Positions 40,969-49,820 of a stretch of 64,000 bases of DNA are shown one piece after another (within the stretch, counting starts at the first letter, position 1; every line of letters starts with the position of its first letter). Origin of the DNA: Neobacillus bataviensis. Its GTDB lineage: Bacteria; Bacillota; Bacilli; Bacillales_B; DSM-18226. The DNA lies in the NCBI RefSeq assembly GCF_019969725.1, contig NZ_JAHXYW010000001.1, positions 1-64,000 on the forward strand, in the 5' to 3' direction. Below the pieces are notes generated by a model. It was not told the DNA's origin. It worked only from the letters and a program-made list of their open reading frames with translations, and searched no databases. The position numbers and the translations under genes are program-made.

Positions 40969-41733
40969 ATGAATCAAATTCCTCCCTATCGAAGACAAAG
41001 GGCTTATTTATCGCAATTTACAACTGGACAACTTCATTTGAAAAATCCGTGGGTCGTAGCCTTTTTTTCATTTTCATATCCGGGATTTGGACATCTTTTG
41101 CAGCATAGATACGCAGCAGGGTTTCTTTTAATTTTATGGGAAACCTTTATTAATGGAGTTGCACATGTGAACCTTGGGATTTTATATTCCTTATTGGGTG
41201 ATTTTGATGCTGCAAAAGTAGTTTTGAATGAACGATGGTTAATTCTTTACGTGGCTATATATATGTTTGGAATATGGGACGGTTATCGATCCACGGTGGA
41301 TTTGAACAAACAATATGTATTAGCAGATAGAGAGGACGCACCTATTTTGAATAAAAAAATGGGATCGTGGGACATGAACTACTTGGATAAACGTAAACCA
41401 TTAGTAGCTTTAGCATGGTCCGTTTTATTTCCTGGTCTTGGTCACCTTTATATTCATAATGTTATATCGGGATTTTTTATATTTCTCTATACAGTAGCAA
41501 TCTGTTATTATGGTAATATTTTGTCTGCCATTCACTTATCCATGTTAGGTGATTTTGTAAAAGCTAAAGAGGTTATAAATATGCAATGGGCACTTTATTT
41601 TCCATCCATATATTTTTTTATCATTTACGATGCCTATTCATCTACGGTTGAGCTCAACAAATTGTTTGAAAAAGAAATGTCAAAATACTTACGGAATAAA
41701 TACCAAAATATTAATTTTAAAACTCCCATTTGA
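40969..41733 (+). CDS. Membrane protein with an internal duplication
   Basis: 254 residues built from two related halves of about 105 residues. SYPGFGHLLQHRYAAGFLLI matches FPGLGHLYIHNVISGFFIFL, LGDFDAAKVV matches LGDFVKAKEV, and DGYRSTVDLNK matches DAYSSTVELNK. Each half has three membrane segments. The PGxGH loop with a downstream Gly is like TM2-type domains. AAAGAGG before the ATG. Co-transcribed with the next gene, 16 bp downstream. No known function; a transport or membrane-organising role is only a guess. Confidence 0.7.
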   Translation: MNQIPPYRRQRAYLSQFTTGQLHLKNPWVVAFFSFSYPGFGHLLQHRYAAGFLLILWETFINGVAHVNLGILYSLLGDFDAAKVVLNERWLILYVAIYMFGIWDGYRSTVDLNKQYVLADREDAPILNKKMGSWDMNYLDKRKPLVALAWSVLFPGLGHLYIHNVISGFFIFLYTVAICYYGNILSAIHLSMLGDFVKAKEVINMQWALYFPSIYFFIIYDAYSSTVELNKLFEKEMSKYLRNKYQNINFKTPI

Positions 41734-41749
41734 AAGGGGTGTAAACATT

Positions 41750-42205
41750 ATGTTAGTCATCGCTTCCTTTGAAAACTCGATTTTTATTGAGCTGGCCCTT
41801 TCGGAACTGGAACAAAATGATTTTTCAAATGAAAGGATACTGGCTGCCCCTCTAGATAAAAGAAGTGAACAAAGGAAACTATTTGATACCATTCATAGGG
41901 CAGATGGCTTAAGTCTATTTGATTCAGCAGCAATACTTGGTACATGTTTGATGCTCTTAGGGGCCATTTATGGTTATATTTTAAAATGGGGTCCAATTAT
42001 ATGGGGTATAATTGGTGCTATTATTGGTTTGCTTTTAGGATTTCTTATAAAAATGATATTAGTTAAAAAAAATAAACATGGACTCAAAAATATTACATCA
42101 GAAATTGTTTTAATGATTCGCTGTGAAGAATATGAATGCAAAACCGTTGAAAAAATCTTATGGGAAAATCAGGCTCTCGGACTAACAAGAATAAAGAATA
42201 TGTAG
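41750..42205 (+). CDS. Small membrane protein, stress-protein-like layout
   Basis: 151 residues from ATG 41750, behind AAAGGGGT. N-terminal soluble ferredoxin-like part (MLVIASFENSIFIELALSEL), two membrane helices with Gly-rich turns (about 64-105), and a C-terminal soluble part ending IRCEEYECKTVEKILWENQA. Soluble-TM-TM-soluble resembles general-stress 'DUF1269/YflT-like' proteins but is not a firm match. Second gene of a two-gene unit; terminator at 42283-42313. Confidence 0.65.
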   Translation: MLVIASFENSIFIELALSELEQNDFSNERILAAPLDKRSEQRKLFDTIHRADGLSLFDSAAILGTCLMLLGAIYGYILKWGPIIWGIIGAIIGLLLGFLIKMILVKKNKHGLKNITSEIVLMIRCEEYECKTVEKILWENQALGLTRIKNM

Positions 42206-42282
42206 TTTTTGTTTAAATGAACCAGCCATTATTTTGGCTTTTGAAGATTATCATTCTAAACAGTATTTTACCAATAAAGGGG

Positions 42283-42313
42283 AAAGGGTATCGAGTTTAT
42301 TGATACCCTTTTC
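42283..42313. terminator. Bidirectional terminator
   Basis: AAAGGGTATC/GATACCCTTT between convergent transcripts; T residues follow on both sides. Confidence 0.7.
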
Positions 42314-42363
42314 TCTTTAATTCTAATTTTTATCTAAATATGAATGGAACCGTCCTCCCTGTC

Positions 42364-43791
42364 CTACTTTAATTTAATGCCAATAAATTTCAGTTCTGTC
42401 ATTTCTTCTATGGCATATTTAATTCCTTCTCTGCCTACTCCACTTTGTTTTACTCCGCCGTAAGGCAGATTATCCTGCCGGTAGGTAGAGATATCATTAA
42501 TCCAAACACCGCCAATTTCTAATTGGTCTGCAACCCTGATGGCTCGGTCAATATCCTGGGTGAAGACTCCCGCCTGCAAACCGTAAATAGAGTCATTGGC
42601 ATATCCGATGACTTCCTCTTCAGTATCAAACGGAATCACGGATACGATCGGTGCAAAAACCTCTTCGGCGATGATTTTCATATTGCGATCAACATTGGTC
42701 ATGATGGTCGGGGAAAGAATGGTTCCGTTTCGTTCACCGCCCACTTCTATTTTTGCACCATTTCGAACCGCGTCATCAATCCATAGCTTCGCCCGCTCGG
42801 CTTCTTTCTCGGTAATCATCGGTCCGATGTCTGTGGCTTCCTCTAGTGGATCGCCAATTTTCAATGCCCTTGTTTCATTGATAAACTGATCCAAAAATGA
42901 CTGATAAACATTTTTTTGTACAAAGATTCGTTGAGCATGGATACAAACTTGTCCTGAAAAAGAAAATGCTCCTACCACTAATCTTTTTACAGCCGTTTCT
43001 ATGTCCCCATCTTCGAAAATGATATTAGGGGAATTGGAGCCTAATTCTAGGGTTACTTTTTTAAAGCCGGCGGTTTCACGAATTTTCTTTCCGACTGCTA
43101 AGCTTCCTGTAAACGAAACTTTATGGACTTTTTCATGTGTGACAAGTGGTGCCCCTACCACTCCCGTTCCCATTAACAAATTTAATGCTCCATCCGGCAG
43201 GCCCGCTTCCTGAAATAACTTGACTAATTTATAACCCGATACTGGTGTTTTCTCGGCAGGTTTGAACACAATCGTATTACCTGCAGCAATCGCTGGTGCG
43301 ATTTTATGCAAGGACAGATTCAGCGGAAAGTTAAAGGGAGTGATGGCCCCCACCACACCCAATGGGATTCGTTTCACAAGCCCCATTCGATTTTCCCCGC
43401 CAATGGCTGCATCCATTGCCAGAACTTCTCCTGTAATATTTTTAGCAAGTTCCGAAGCAAACCGGAGAACTTGAACAGAACGATTGATCTCATCTCGGCT
43501 ATATTTGATTGGTTTTCCAGCCTCTTGGACAATGGTGTCTATAAAATCCTCCGGCTTTTCCTCTAATATGTCGGCAGCTTTTCGTAAAATATCACTCCGT
43601 TGATGTGCAGGCATCTTCTTCATCGTAGAATGAAAAGTTTCAAAGGCATTTTCTACTGCTTCATTCAGATCCGTTTCTGTCGCTAAAGCTAATTCCGCTA
43701 CTATTTCTTGGTTGTAGGGATTTTTCACTTCAAGTGTTTCCCGATTAGGTTCATTTCGCTCTTGACCATTGATAATCGAACCGAGCCGCAT
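42364..43791 (-). CDS. Aldehyde dehydrogenase, lactaldehyde/succinate-semialdehyde type
   Basis: 475 residues, full length. Asn154 (TPFNFPLNLS), Glu249 (LELGSNSPNI) and Cys283 (GQVCIHAQR) are the catalytic set; PYGGVKQSGVGREG near the end is the usual C-terminal motif. NAD(P)-dependent oxidation of a small aldehyde is expected. It lies 16 bp after the ThDP enzyme gene; SD GGGAGG. ThDP enzymes can release aldehydes, so this enzyme may handle the product, but that is inference. Confidence 0.9.
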   Translation of the reverse strand: MRLGSIINGQERNEPNRETLEVKNPYNQEIVAELALATETDLNEAVENAFETFHSTMKKMPAHQRSDILRKAADILEEKPEDFIDTIVQEAGKPIKYSRDEINRSVQVLRFASELAKNITGEVLAMDAAIGGENRMGLVKRIPLGVVGAITPFNFPLNLSLHKIAPAIAAGNTIVFKPAEKTPVSGYKLVKLFQEAGLPDGALNLLMGTGVVGAPLVTHEKVHKVSFTGSLAVGKKIRETAGFKKVTLELGSNSPNIIFEDGDIETAVKRLVVGAFSFSGQVCIHAQRIFVQKNVYQSFLDQFINETRALKIGDPLEEATDIGPMITEKEAERAKLWIDDAVRNGAKIEVGGERNGTILSPTIMTNVDRNMKIIAEEVFAPIVSVIPFDTEEEVIGYANDSIYGLQAGVFTQDIDRAIRVADQLEIGGVWINDISTYRQDNLPYGGVKQSGVGREGIKYAIEEMTELKFIGIKLK

Positions 43792-43807
43792 GTTGACCCT
43801 CCCTTTC

Positions 43808-45439
43808 TTAGCATTGAAGATGACTTAATTTCTCCGTTAATTTCATGTTTTCACTATAATCAACTGGGCAATCAATAAAGACTGGTTTGTTCATGGCAAT
43901 GGCTTTTTCTAGTGCAGGCTTAAGTTCCTCTGCTTTGCTAATTTGCAATGCTTCAAATCCGTAGGACGAGGCCAGCTGGACAAAGTCAGGATTTCCAAAT
44001 TTAATATGGGAAGGACGGTTAAACTTTTTCATCTGATGCCATTCGATTAAGCCATACCCCTCATCTCTCCATAATAAAACAATAATGGGGAGATTCAGCC
44101 GCTTAGCTGTTTCTAACTCAGCGCCGGTCATTTGAAAAGATCCATCCCCGCAAACAGCGACAACCGTTCGATTCGGCTGGGCAAGTTTCGCTCCTATCGC
44201 TCCAGGGACCGCGATCCCCATTGATGCCAAGCCATTAGAAATTAAACAGGTATTCGGTTGATAGGTATGGAACATTCTCCCTATCCATACTTTATGTGCC
44301 CCCACATCCGAAACCACAATATCCTCTTCTTTTAAAACAGCTCTTAGATCGGAAATAATTTTCTGAGGTTTGAGCGGGAAGCTTGTATCGTCACTAAATT
44401 GCTGCAGCTCATTCAGAGCCTTATTCCGAACGTTCAATACCCATGAATTATTCCTTTCTCGTTGGGAAAGAACCTTATGTAACTTTTCTAAATTCCGTTT
44501 GATATCTCCTACTATGTTTAGTTTTACAGGATAATGTTGATCTGTCTCTGCTTCCTCTGTATCAATGTGTAAAATGGAGGTGGCACCATTAGGATTCCAT
44601 TTAGATGGAGCATATTCTGCAATATCAAAACCAATTGCGATTATTAAGTCAGCATGATTAAATCCACAAGTAATGTAATCATTCCCGCCAATGCCTGCTG
44701 TCAGTAAATTTAAGTCATGGGTCCAGGGAAGAGCTCCTTTTCCCATGAAAGTATGGACGACTGGTATATTGATTTTTCCCACTAAAGCCCGTAATTGATC
44801 AGCAGCATTTCCTCTCGTTATTCCGTTACCAGCTAAAATGATTGGGTGCTCAGCATGTTCAATAAGCTGGGCTGCCTCTTTAATGACTTGATCCCCTGCT
44901 TCTGTTAAAGTATGGACTGTTCCTTTTAATGGAGTTCCTTCTACCTCCATTCCAGCAACATCATTGGGGAGATCGATGTGGACTGCCCCTGGTTTATCCT
45001 GAGTCGATACTTGAAATGCTTTACGAACTGCCTCAGGTATGATTTCTCCCTTTTTTATTTGTGCATTCCATTTTGTTACAGGTTCATAGATATGAATTAA
45101 ATCATAATACTGATGACTAATTTTATGCTGCCGGTCTAAACTAGCTTGGCCGGTAATCGCCACAATGGGATTCAAATCCATGTTGGCATTTGCCACACCT
45201 GTTAAAAGATTTGTTGCGCCTGGCCCTAAGGTGGCTAAGCACACACCCGGTTTTCCCGTTAACCTCCCGTAGGTCCCTGCCATAAAAGCTGCGCTTGTTT
45301 CATGTCGGGTTACGATAAATTTAATCGTTGAATCCAGAAGAGCATCCATTAGATCGATATTTTCCTCTCCTGGTATCCCAAAGATATATTCTACATCCTC
45401 TTCCTCTAAACACTTAACTAATAATTCAGCTGACTTCAC
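43808..45439 (-). CDS. ThDP-dependent acetolactate synthase-like enzyme
   Basis: 543 residues. Catalytic Glu47 (TRHETSAAF); GPGATNLLTGVANANMD; the ThDP-Mg site GDGSFQMTGAELETA with the expected NLPIIVLLW 30 residues later. It is closest in feel to catabolic acetolactate synthases (AlsS), and no small-subunit or alsD gene adjoins. Starts at GTG two bases after the stop of the upstream gene, so translation is coupled. Whether the true reaction is acetolactate formation or another ThDP carboligation/decarboxylation is open, because the operon is atypical. Confidence 0.85.
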   Translation of the reverse strand: MKSAELLVKCLEEEDVEYIFGIPGEENIDLMDALLDSTIKFIVTRHETSAAFMAGTYGRLTGKPGVCLATLGPGATNLLTGVANANMDLNPIVAITGQASLDRQHKISHQYYDLIHIYEPVTKWNAQIKKGEIIPEAVRKAFQVSTQDKPGAVHIDLPNDVAGMEVEGTPLKGTVHTLTEAGDQVIKEAAQLIEHAEHPIILAGNGITRGNAADQLRALVGKINIPVVHTFMGKGALPWTHDLNLLTAGIGGNDYITCGFNHADLIIAIGFDIAEYAPSKWNPNGATSILHIDTEEAETDQHYPVKLNIVGDIKRNLEKLHKVLSQRERNNSWVLNVRNKALNELQQFSDDTSFPLKPQKIISDLRAVLKEEDIVVSDVGAHKVWIGRMFHTYQPNTCLISNGLASMGIAVPGAIGAKLAQPNRTVVAVCGDGSFQMTGAELETAKRLNLPIIVLLWRDEGYGLIEWHQMKKFNRPSHIKFGNPDFVQLASSYGFEALQISKAEELKPALEKAIAMNKPVFIDCPVDYSENMKLTEKLSHLQC

Positions 45440-45441
45440 TA

Positions 45442-47034
45442 TTACACACCCTTTACAATGGATTGATAAACTTCTTCTAATGAATAAACATGATTTCTTT
45501 CGTCTTTGTAAACGATATGTTCTGGTTTAAAATGCACGGGTGAATCCAAACCAGCTGCGGCAGCCAGACGGAACAACCCTTTCCGCATACTGATTAAATA
45601 ATTGGCCGTACGATACTTTTTCTCATCAATGACAAGAGCCTTTTGTAAATCGGGATCGGTTGTGGCTACACCGACAGGGCAAGCATTTGATTGGCATTTT
45701 AAGGCTTGGATACAGCCTACTGTAATCATTAATGCCCGTGCAATATTGACGAGATCTGCCCCCATCGCAAGAGCAATAGCGATTCGATCTGGTGAAAAGA
45801 GTTTGCCAGAGGCAATGATTTTCACTCGATCACGGACGTCATATTTTATAAGGGCATTGTTTACTAATGGAAGAGCAGCTTTAATTGGTAATCCAACACT
45901 GTCAGCTAGTTCCTGATAAGAAGCACCCGTACCGCCTTCACCACCGTCTACGGTGATAAAATCGGGGCCTTTTCCGGTTTCTTTTATAGCTTTTGCCAAT
46001 TCATCGGCTTCGTGCATACTTCCAATAACGCATTTCATACCAACCGGTTTTCCTGTTTCCTCACGAATCCGTTCCATAAAATTAAATAAGGACGGGAAAT
46101 CACTAAATTCTTTAAACCTATTAGGGCTATCAATGGACTTAAAGGGTTCTACCATCCGAATTCTTGCGATTTCCTCTGTTACTTTTTCTCCATCAATATG
46201 GCCGCCGCGTGTCTTTGCCCCTTGAGCTAATTTAATCTCAAACGCTTTTATTTGAGGGATTTGACTTTTCTCCTTTAATGCTTCCCAGCTGAAATTTCCC
46301 TCTCTATCTCTTACTCCAAATAATCCGGGGCCAATTTGCATAATGATATCTACGCCGCCTCTTAAATGATATTCTGAAAGCCCGCCTTCGCCTGTATTCA
46401 TCCATGCCCCCTTCGCGATAGCTAAGCCTTTGGAGAGTGCGGTAATGGCATGATCACCTAAAGAACCATAACTCATTGCGGACATCCCAATTTGCCCTTT
46501 TACAATGAAGGGGTGCTTTAAATTTTTTCCAATCACGATCGCATCCTTATCGTCTAATAAATAGGCGGATGATTCATTTTCCTCTAACACTTCTTTTTTC
46601 TGTGTAAATAAAGGTTCCTTTAACAAGAGGTAACGATTCGTCGTTACTTTTGTCTCTTGGTCCATTTTTAATTCCTCTGTTAATTTAGGAAACATGGAAT
46701 TCCGAATATAAAAACCAGCTTCTTCAAAATCCCGTTGTGAACCATATCCAATCACATTACGTTTATACTTTGCTTGTTTTACAATATGTTGAAAATCGGT
46801 TCGAGAAAAAGGTTTTCCATCATTGTTACTATCAAATAAGTACTGACGAAGCTCTGGTCCAATTGTCTCCAAAAAGTATCTTGCACGTCCTAAAAGTGGA
46901 TAATTGCGAAGAATTGGATGCTGTTTTTGCGTTCGGTCGATAAATAATAAATACAATCCTACCACTAGTAAGAACAATACAAACAAAACCAATAGAACAA
47001 AAACAATGATGATTAAAACGTCGGCAATATTCAT
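45442..47034 (-). CDS. Membrane-anchored GltB-like FMN protein (YerD type)
   Basis: 530 residues. One N-terminal helix (VLIIIVFVLLVLFVLFLLVV), then the FMN/3Fe-4S domain of glutamate synthase: GMSAMSYGSLGDHAITALSK, MNTGEGGLSEYHLRGG, KLAQGAKTRGGHIDG, VDGGEGGTGASYQELADSVG and CQSNACPVGVATTDP with cysteines for the cluster. No glutaminase domain, so ammonia or another donor must be used. Start set to ATG 47034, 8 nt after GGAGG; the ATG at 47049 contains that RBS. First gene of a three-gene operon. B. subtilis YerD has the same layout; its reaction is not known. Confidence 0.9.
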   Translation of the reverse strand: MNIADVLIIIVFVLLVLFVLFLLVVGLYLLFIDRTQKQHPILRNYPLLGRARYFLETIGPELRQYLFDSNNDGKPFSRTDFQHIVKQAKYKRNVIGYGSQRDFEEAGFYIRNSMFPKLTEELKMDQETKVTTNRYLLLKEPLFTQKKEVLEENESSAYLLDDKDAIVIGKNLKHPFIVKGQIGMSAMSYGSLGDHAITALSKGLAIAKGAWMNTGEGGLSEYHLRGGVDIIMQIGPGLFGVRDREGNFSWEALKEKSQIPQIKAFEIKLAQGAKTRGGHIDGEKVTEEIARIRMVEPFKSIDSPNRFKEFSDFPSLFNFMERIREETGKPVGMKCVIGSMHEADELAKAIKETGKGPDFITVDGGEGGTGASYQELADSVGLPIKAALPLVNNALIKYDVRDRVKIIASGKLFSPDRIAIALAMGADLVNIARALMITVGCIQALKCQSNACPVGVATTDPDLQKALVIDEKKYRTANYLISMRKGLFRLAAAAGLDSPVHFKPEHIVYKDERNHVYSLEEVYQSIVKGV

Positions 47035-47149
47035 TATCATTTCCTCCATAAGTAAACACTTTATTGATATTAAAAATGGAATTTATAATGATAAGATTCT
47101 CTTTATGGGGAAATTTATCCTTAACGAAAATATGAGTTAAATGTAAAGA

Positions 47150-47195
47150 GCCTGACCTCTGGTGAGGAAACTTATTACCCCACCGGAAGTCAGGC
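47150..47195 (-). terminator. Long hairpin after the small acidic gene
   Basis: GCCTGACCTCTGGTG pairs with CACCGGAAGTCAGGC (one mismatch, one wobble); on the minus strand it is followed by CTTTACATTT. Probable terminator for 47214-47336. A direct repeat AGGCAGCC-TA-AGGCAGCC adjoins. Confidence 0.55.
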
Positions 47196-47213
47196 AGCCT
47201 AAGGCAGCCTTAA

Positions 47214-47336
47214 TTAACTTACACTCCCTTCGAATTGAACATCCCAATCATCGGATTCATCGTCTGTTTCACAATCGTCAATATCTGAATAAAGAATTGA
47301 ATCAACTGCTATTCTTTTTATTTTCATGGTCTCCAA
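47214..47336 (-). CDS. Possible 40-aa acidic protein
   Basis: TTG start 7 nt after GGGAGG: METMKIKRIAVDSILYSDID, then a strongly acidic stretch DDCETDDESDDWDV and VQFEGSVS. An ATG three codons in is the alternative. Acidic composition and a following terminator are the only support. No family. Confidence 0.45.
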   Translation of the reverse strand: METMKIKRIAVDSILYSDIDDCETDDESDDWDVQFEGSVS

Positions 47337-47506
47337 TCACTGTCCTCCCTAATTTATTTATGGTATTCGTATGCATGTCCAATCCATTTTGTAAGGGCAA
47401 TGGTTTAGAAATTATTAAATGAGTGGAGCCAAACAATTCTTTATATCTTTAGAAATAGTATTGAATTGATATACTAAAGAAATCATCGATGAGGGAGGAA
47501 TTTGTC

Positions 47507-48202
47507 ATGTTAATAGAAATGTGGACTGATTTTGCTTGACCTTTTTGCTATATTGGCAAGAAGCGTCTGGATGACGCTATTCAGAAAATCGATTTTCCTG
47601 TTGAAATCGTGTATCGCTGCTTTGAATTAGATCCTTCAACAGAACGAAATGTTCCATATAATGTTTACGAAAGTTTATCAAAAAAATATGGGATGAGCCT
47701 CGATCAAGCTAAGGCGAGCTGCCGCAACACAGAGCGCATAGCTCGGGACGCTGGGTTGGAGTATCACTTTGATAAAGTCATTTTAACCAATACTTTTGAT
47801 GCTCATCGATTAACAATGTATGCAAAAAAGTATGGGATGATGAAGGAAATGGCAGAACGACTCTTGCGTGCTTATTTCACCGAGGGTAAACATATAGGTG
47901 ACCATGCCACACTTGTTCAGCTGGCTGAAGAAATTGGATTGGATGGTCCGGCCGCGAAAGAAATGCTCTCTGGTAAGGAAATGAGTGATGCTGTTTACGC
48001 AGACGAAGTTCAAGCCCAGCAATACGGGATTCGAAGCGTACCCTTCTTCCTAATTAACAAAAAATACTCGTTGACCGGGGCTCAGCCTCTCGAAACATTT
48101 GTCCAGGCTTTCAAGCAAGTCATGCAGCAGGATGGTCCCTTCACTAACCTAGGCGGGCAAACCGGTGCCACTTGTGATAATGAAGGTTGCGAGATTCCGT
48201 AG
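47507..48202 (+). CDS. FrnE/DsbA-like oxidoreductase with TGA at CxxC (candidate selenoprotein)
   Basis: 231 codons from the ATG at 47507, behind GGGAGGA with 7-nt spacing. The thioredoxin-fold DsbA family is clear: MLIEMWTDFA-[TGA]-PFCYIGKKRL at the start, all-helical insert, cis-Pro loop RSVPFF at 177-181, and a C-terminal Cys pair CDNEGC. Codon 11 is TGA where relatives have the first Cys of CPFC, and the frame then continues to a natural TAG. A 6-bp hairpin (47562-47578, loop TGGAT) lies 28 nt after the TGA; its G at loop position 2 and its distance fit the loose bacterial SECIS rules. Read as Sec, the active site is UPFC. The alternative is a Cys-to-stop mutation (TGC/TGT to TGA). If untranslated past TGA, a GTG at 47609 could start a useless fragment. 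Confidence 0.75.
47540..47585 (+). promoter_or_regulatory. Candidate bacterial SECIS element
   Basis: AGCGTC-TGGAT-GACGCT hairpin downstream of the in-frame TGA at 47537-47539. A competing 8-bp stem CTTTTTGC/GCAAGAAG (47541-47563) starts 1 nt after the TGA and would be mutually exclusive at its 3' side. Confidence 0.4.
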
Positions 48203-48220
48203 AAATAAAACATAAAATAT

Positions 48221-48410
48221 GATGCCCTAACTCATCTGGGAAGTGTGAGAAATGTCCTTCATAGGGTAAATGAAAGACAAAACCCATCTTGGAAACAGGA
48301 GTACGGGCAATTAAAGGCCTTCATATTGCCCTAACTCATCCGGGAAGTAAGTGAAGTGTCCTTCATATGTTAAATGAAAGAAAAAACCCAACTAGTATAC
48401 AGGGGAACAG
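48221..48410 (+). repeat. Two-copy tandem repeat of about 108 bp
   Basis: TGCCCTAACTCATCTGGGAA and TGCCCTAACTCATCCGGGAA start the copies at about 48223 and 48331; both continue with GTGTCCTTCATA/AATGTCCTTCATA-type sequence and AATGAAAGA-AAAACCCA. About 60 bp of each unit is well conserved. Confidence 0.8.
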
Positions 48411-48416
48411 GTAAAA

Positions 48417-48463
48417 AGCCGAAAATAAGCAAGCAGTGAATAAACACTTGCCTATTTTCGGCT
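48417..48463. terminator. Bidirectional hairpin terminator
   Basis: AGCCGAAAATA/TATTTTCGGCT with inner CAAG/CTTG; TTTTTAC on the minus side. Serves the convergent genes. Confidence 0.75.
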
Positions 48464-48485
48464 CATTGATCATTTTGATTTCTCT

Positions 48486-49400
48486 TTATCCCTTGTATGC
48501 TTCCCGTAATTTTTCAAGATCAAATTTCTTCATTTCAAGAAATGCTTTGGTTACACGCGCACGTTGCTCCGGTGTGCCCTTGCTCATCATCTCGTCCATC
48601 GCAGTAGGCACAATCTGCCAGGATAGGCCATATTTATCTTTCAGCCAGCCGCATTGCTCGGCTTCAGGAACAGCAGAAAGCTTTTCCCAGTAGTGATCAA
48701 TCTCTTCTTGTGTGTCGCAGTACACCATAAAGGAGAGTGCTTCGTTAAAACTGAATTTGTGTTCATGAGCGCTATCCATTGCAGAAAACCACTGGCTTTC
48801 AAGCATGAAATCAGAGAACATGATTGTTCCTTCTTTGTCAGGTTCCAAGCCTTTAGGGTAGCGGGCAATAAGTCCCTGCTTTGTGTTTTTAAATACTGAT
48901 AAATAAAAATTAATAGCCTCTTCCGCGCTGCCGCATTTATCACCGACAAACAAGAGTGAAGGAACTATTGCAGGCCGCTCTTCACCTTCTGGGTTGGTAA
49001 GCATTAACTGCCAAGACAAACCATATTTATCCTGAATCCAGCCAAACTTCTCACTGAACGGATACTGACCAAACGGCATTAATGCTGTGCCGCCTTCGGA
49101 CAATTTGTTCCAAACCTCAGTTATTTTTTCACTAGCGTCTTTTTCTCGCGATGGGTCAAAATTAACGATGAAAGACACGGACGGATTGAGCTTGAAATAA
49201 GGTCCTGCGCTGATGGCCATAAACTTCTGCCCCCAAAGCTCAAAAGTGACTATATCGGAGTCGCCAGATGGTGTGTCGTGGATTGTTGTTACATTCGTAA
49301 TTTTGGAGTCCGGGAAAATGGAAGCATAGAACTCGGCAGCTTCTTTTGCCTCCTTGTCATACCATAAATGCGGAACGATTTTTTGATTTGTTTTCGACAT
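48486..49400 (-). CDS. Tandem PhnB-type VOC protein
   Basis: 304 residues, two '3-dmu-9_3-mt' (PhnB-like) VOC domains. First about 6-150: [20 protein letters not shown] and [36 protein letters not shown]. Second about 150-300: [40 protein letters not shown] and [16 protein letters not shown]. Both domains keep the KYGLSWQ signature. Usual size for the two-domain form. Biochemical role uncertain. AAGGAGG before the ATG. Confidence 0.85.
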   Translation of the reverse strand: MSKTNQKIVPHLWYDKEAKEAAEFYASIFPDSKITNVTTIHDTPSGDSDIVTFELWGQKFMAISAGPYFKLNPSVSFIVNFDPSREKDASEKITEVWNKLSEGGTALMPFGQYPFSEKFGWIQDKYGLSWQLMLTNPEGEERPAIVPSLLFVGDKCGSAEEAINFYLSVFKNTKQGLIARYPKGLEPDKEGTIMFSDFMLESQWFSAMDSAHEHKFSFNEALSFMVYCDTQEEIDHYWEKLSAVPEAEQCGWLKDKYGLSWQIVPTAMDEMMSKGTPEQRARVTKAFLEMKKFDLEKLREAYKG

Positions 49401-49425
49401 GATATTCCTCCTTCATTTCAAGCCA

Positions 49426-49484
49426 AGAGGACGGTTCTTATGGGCTAAATTAATCTCATTTAAACCATTAGAACCGTCCCTGTA
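49426..49484. repeat. REP-like palindrome, copy 1
   Basis: GAGGACGGTTCTTATGGGCT at the left, ATTAGAACCGTCCCTGTAG at the right: imperfect terminal inverted repeats around a core of about 30 bp (AATTAATCTCATTTAAACCA). Confidence 0.85.
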
Positions 49485-49649
49485 GCAAATAATGTCCCTT
49501 ATTATTTTAGCACTTTTTTCCACTATTCTGCCAAGCTCAAGGAGCAAATCATTTCATTTTTACAAAAATGGATATAACGAAATCGAATATTTATGAGTCA
49601 TTTAAAAAAGAAGGTACGAATTCATTAACCTTCTTTTTGTAATTAAGCT

Positions 49650-49778
49650 TTATTGTTTTTTCAATTCATTAACAATCTCATTAATGCGTTTTTCCACTTC
49701 ATATAGGTTCTTCTGCATCCTTTCACGACGACCGGTCAAAACTTGCAATTCCTGTTTTAATTCCTCTGTTTTGCTCAT
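49650..49778 (-). CDS. 42-aa coiled-coil protein
   Basis: MSKTEELKQELQVLTGRRER, then MQKNLYEVEKRINEIVNELK: a continuous helix with heptad hydrophobics. AGGAGGGGAT before the ATG is strong. Too short for the usual gene-size cutoffs but convincing. Probably a small structural or Spo0E-like-sized helical protein; the Spo0E SQELD motif is not present. Lies downstream of the DUF3231 gene, 40 bp from it. Confidence 0.7.
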   Translation of the reverse strand: MSKTEELKQELQVLTGRRERMQKNLYEVEKRINEIVNELKKQ

Positions 49779-49820
49779 GATATCCCCTCCTGAGAATTTC
49801 TCTACCTGCTTCTTATAACC

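Noticed and set aside
47162..47422. Plus-strand 86-residue frame
   Set aside because: Overlaps a better minus-strand candidate with an RBS and terminator; composition looks like a shadow frame.
47541..47563. Stem CTTTTTGC/GCAAGAAG starting one base after the TGA as the SECIS element
   Set aside because: Its loop begins only 9 nt after the TGA and starts UAUAUU, without a G in the first two positions, so it fits the known geometry less well than the hairpin at 47562-47578. Kept as a competing fold.
48641..48949. Minus-strand 102-residue frame within the PhnB-like gene
   Set aside because: Shadow frame of a clear two-domain VOC protein.
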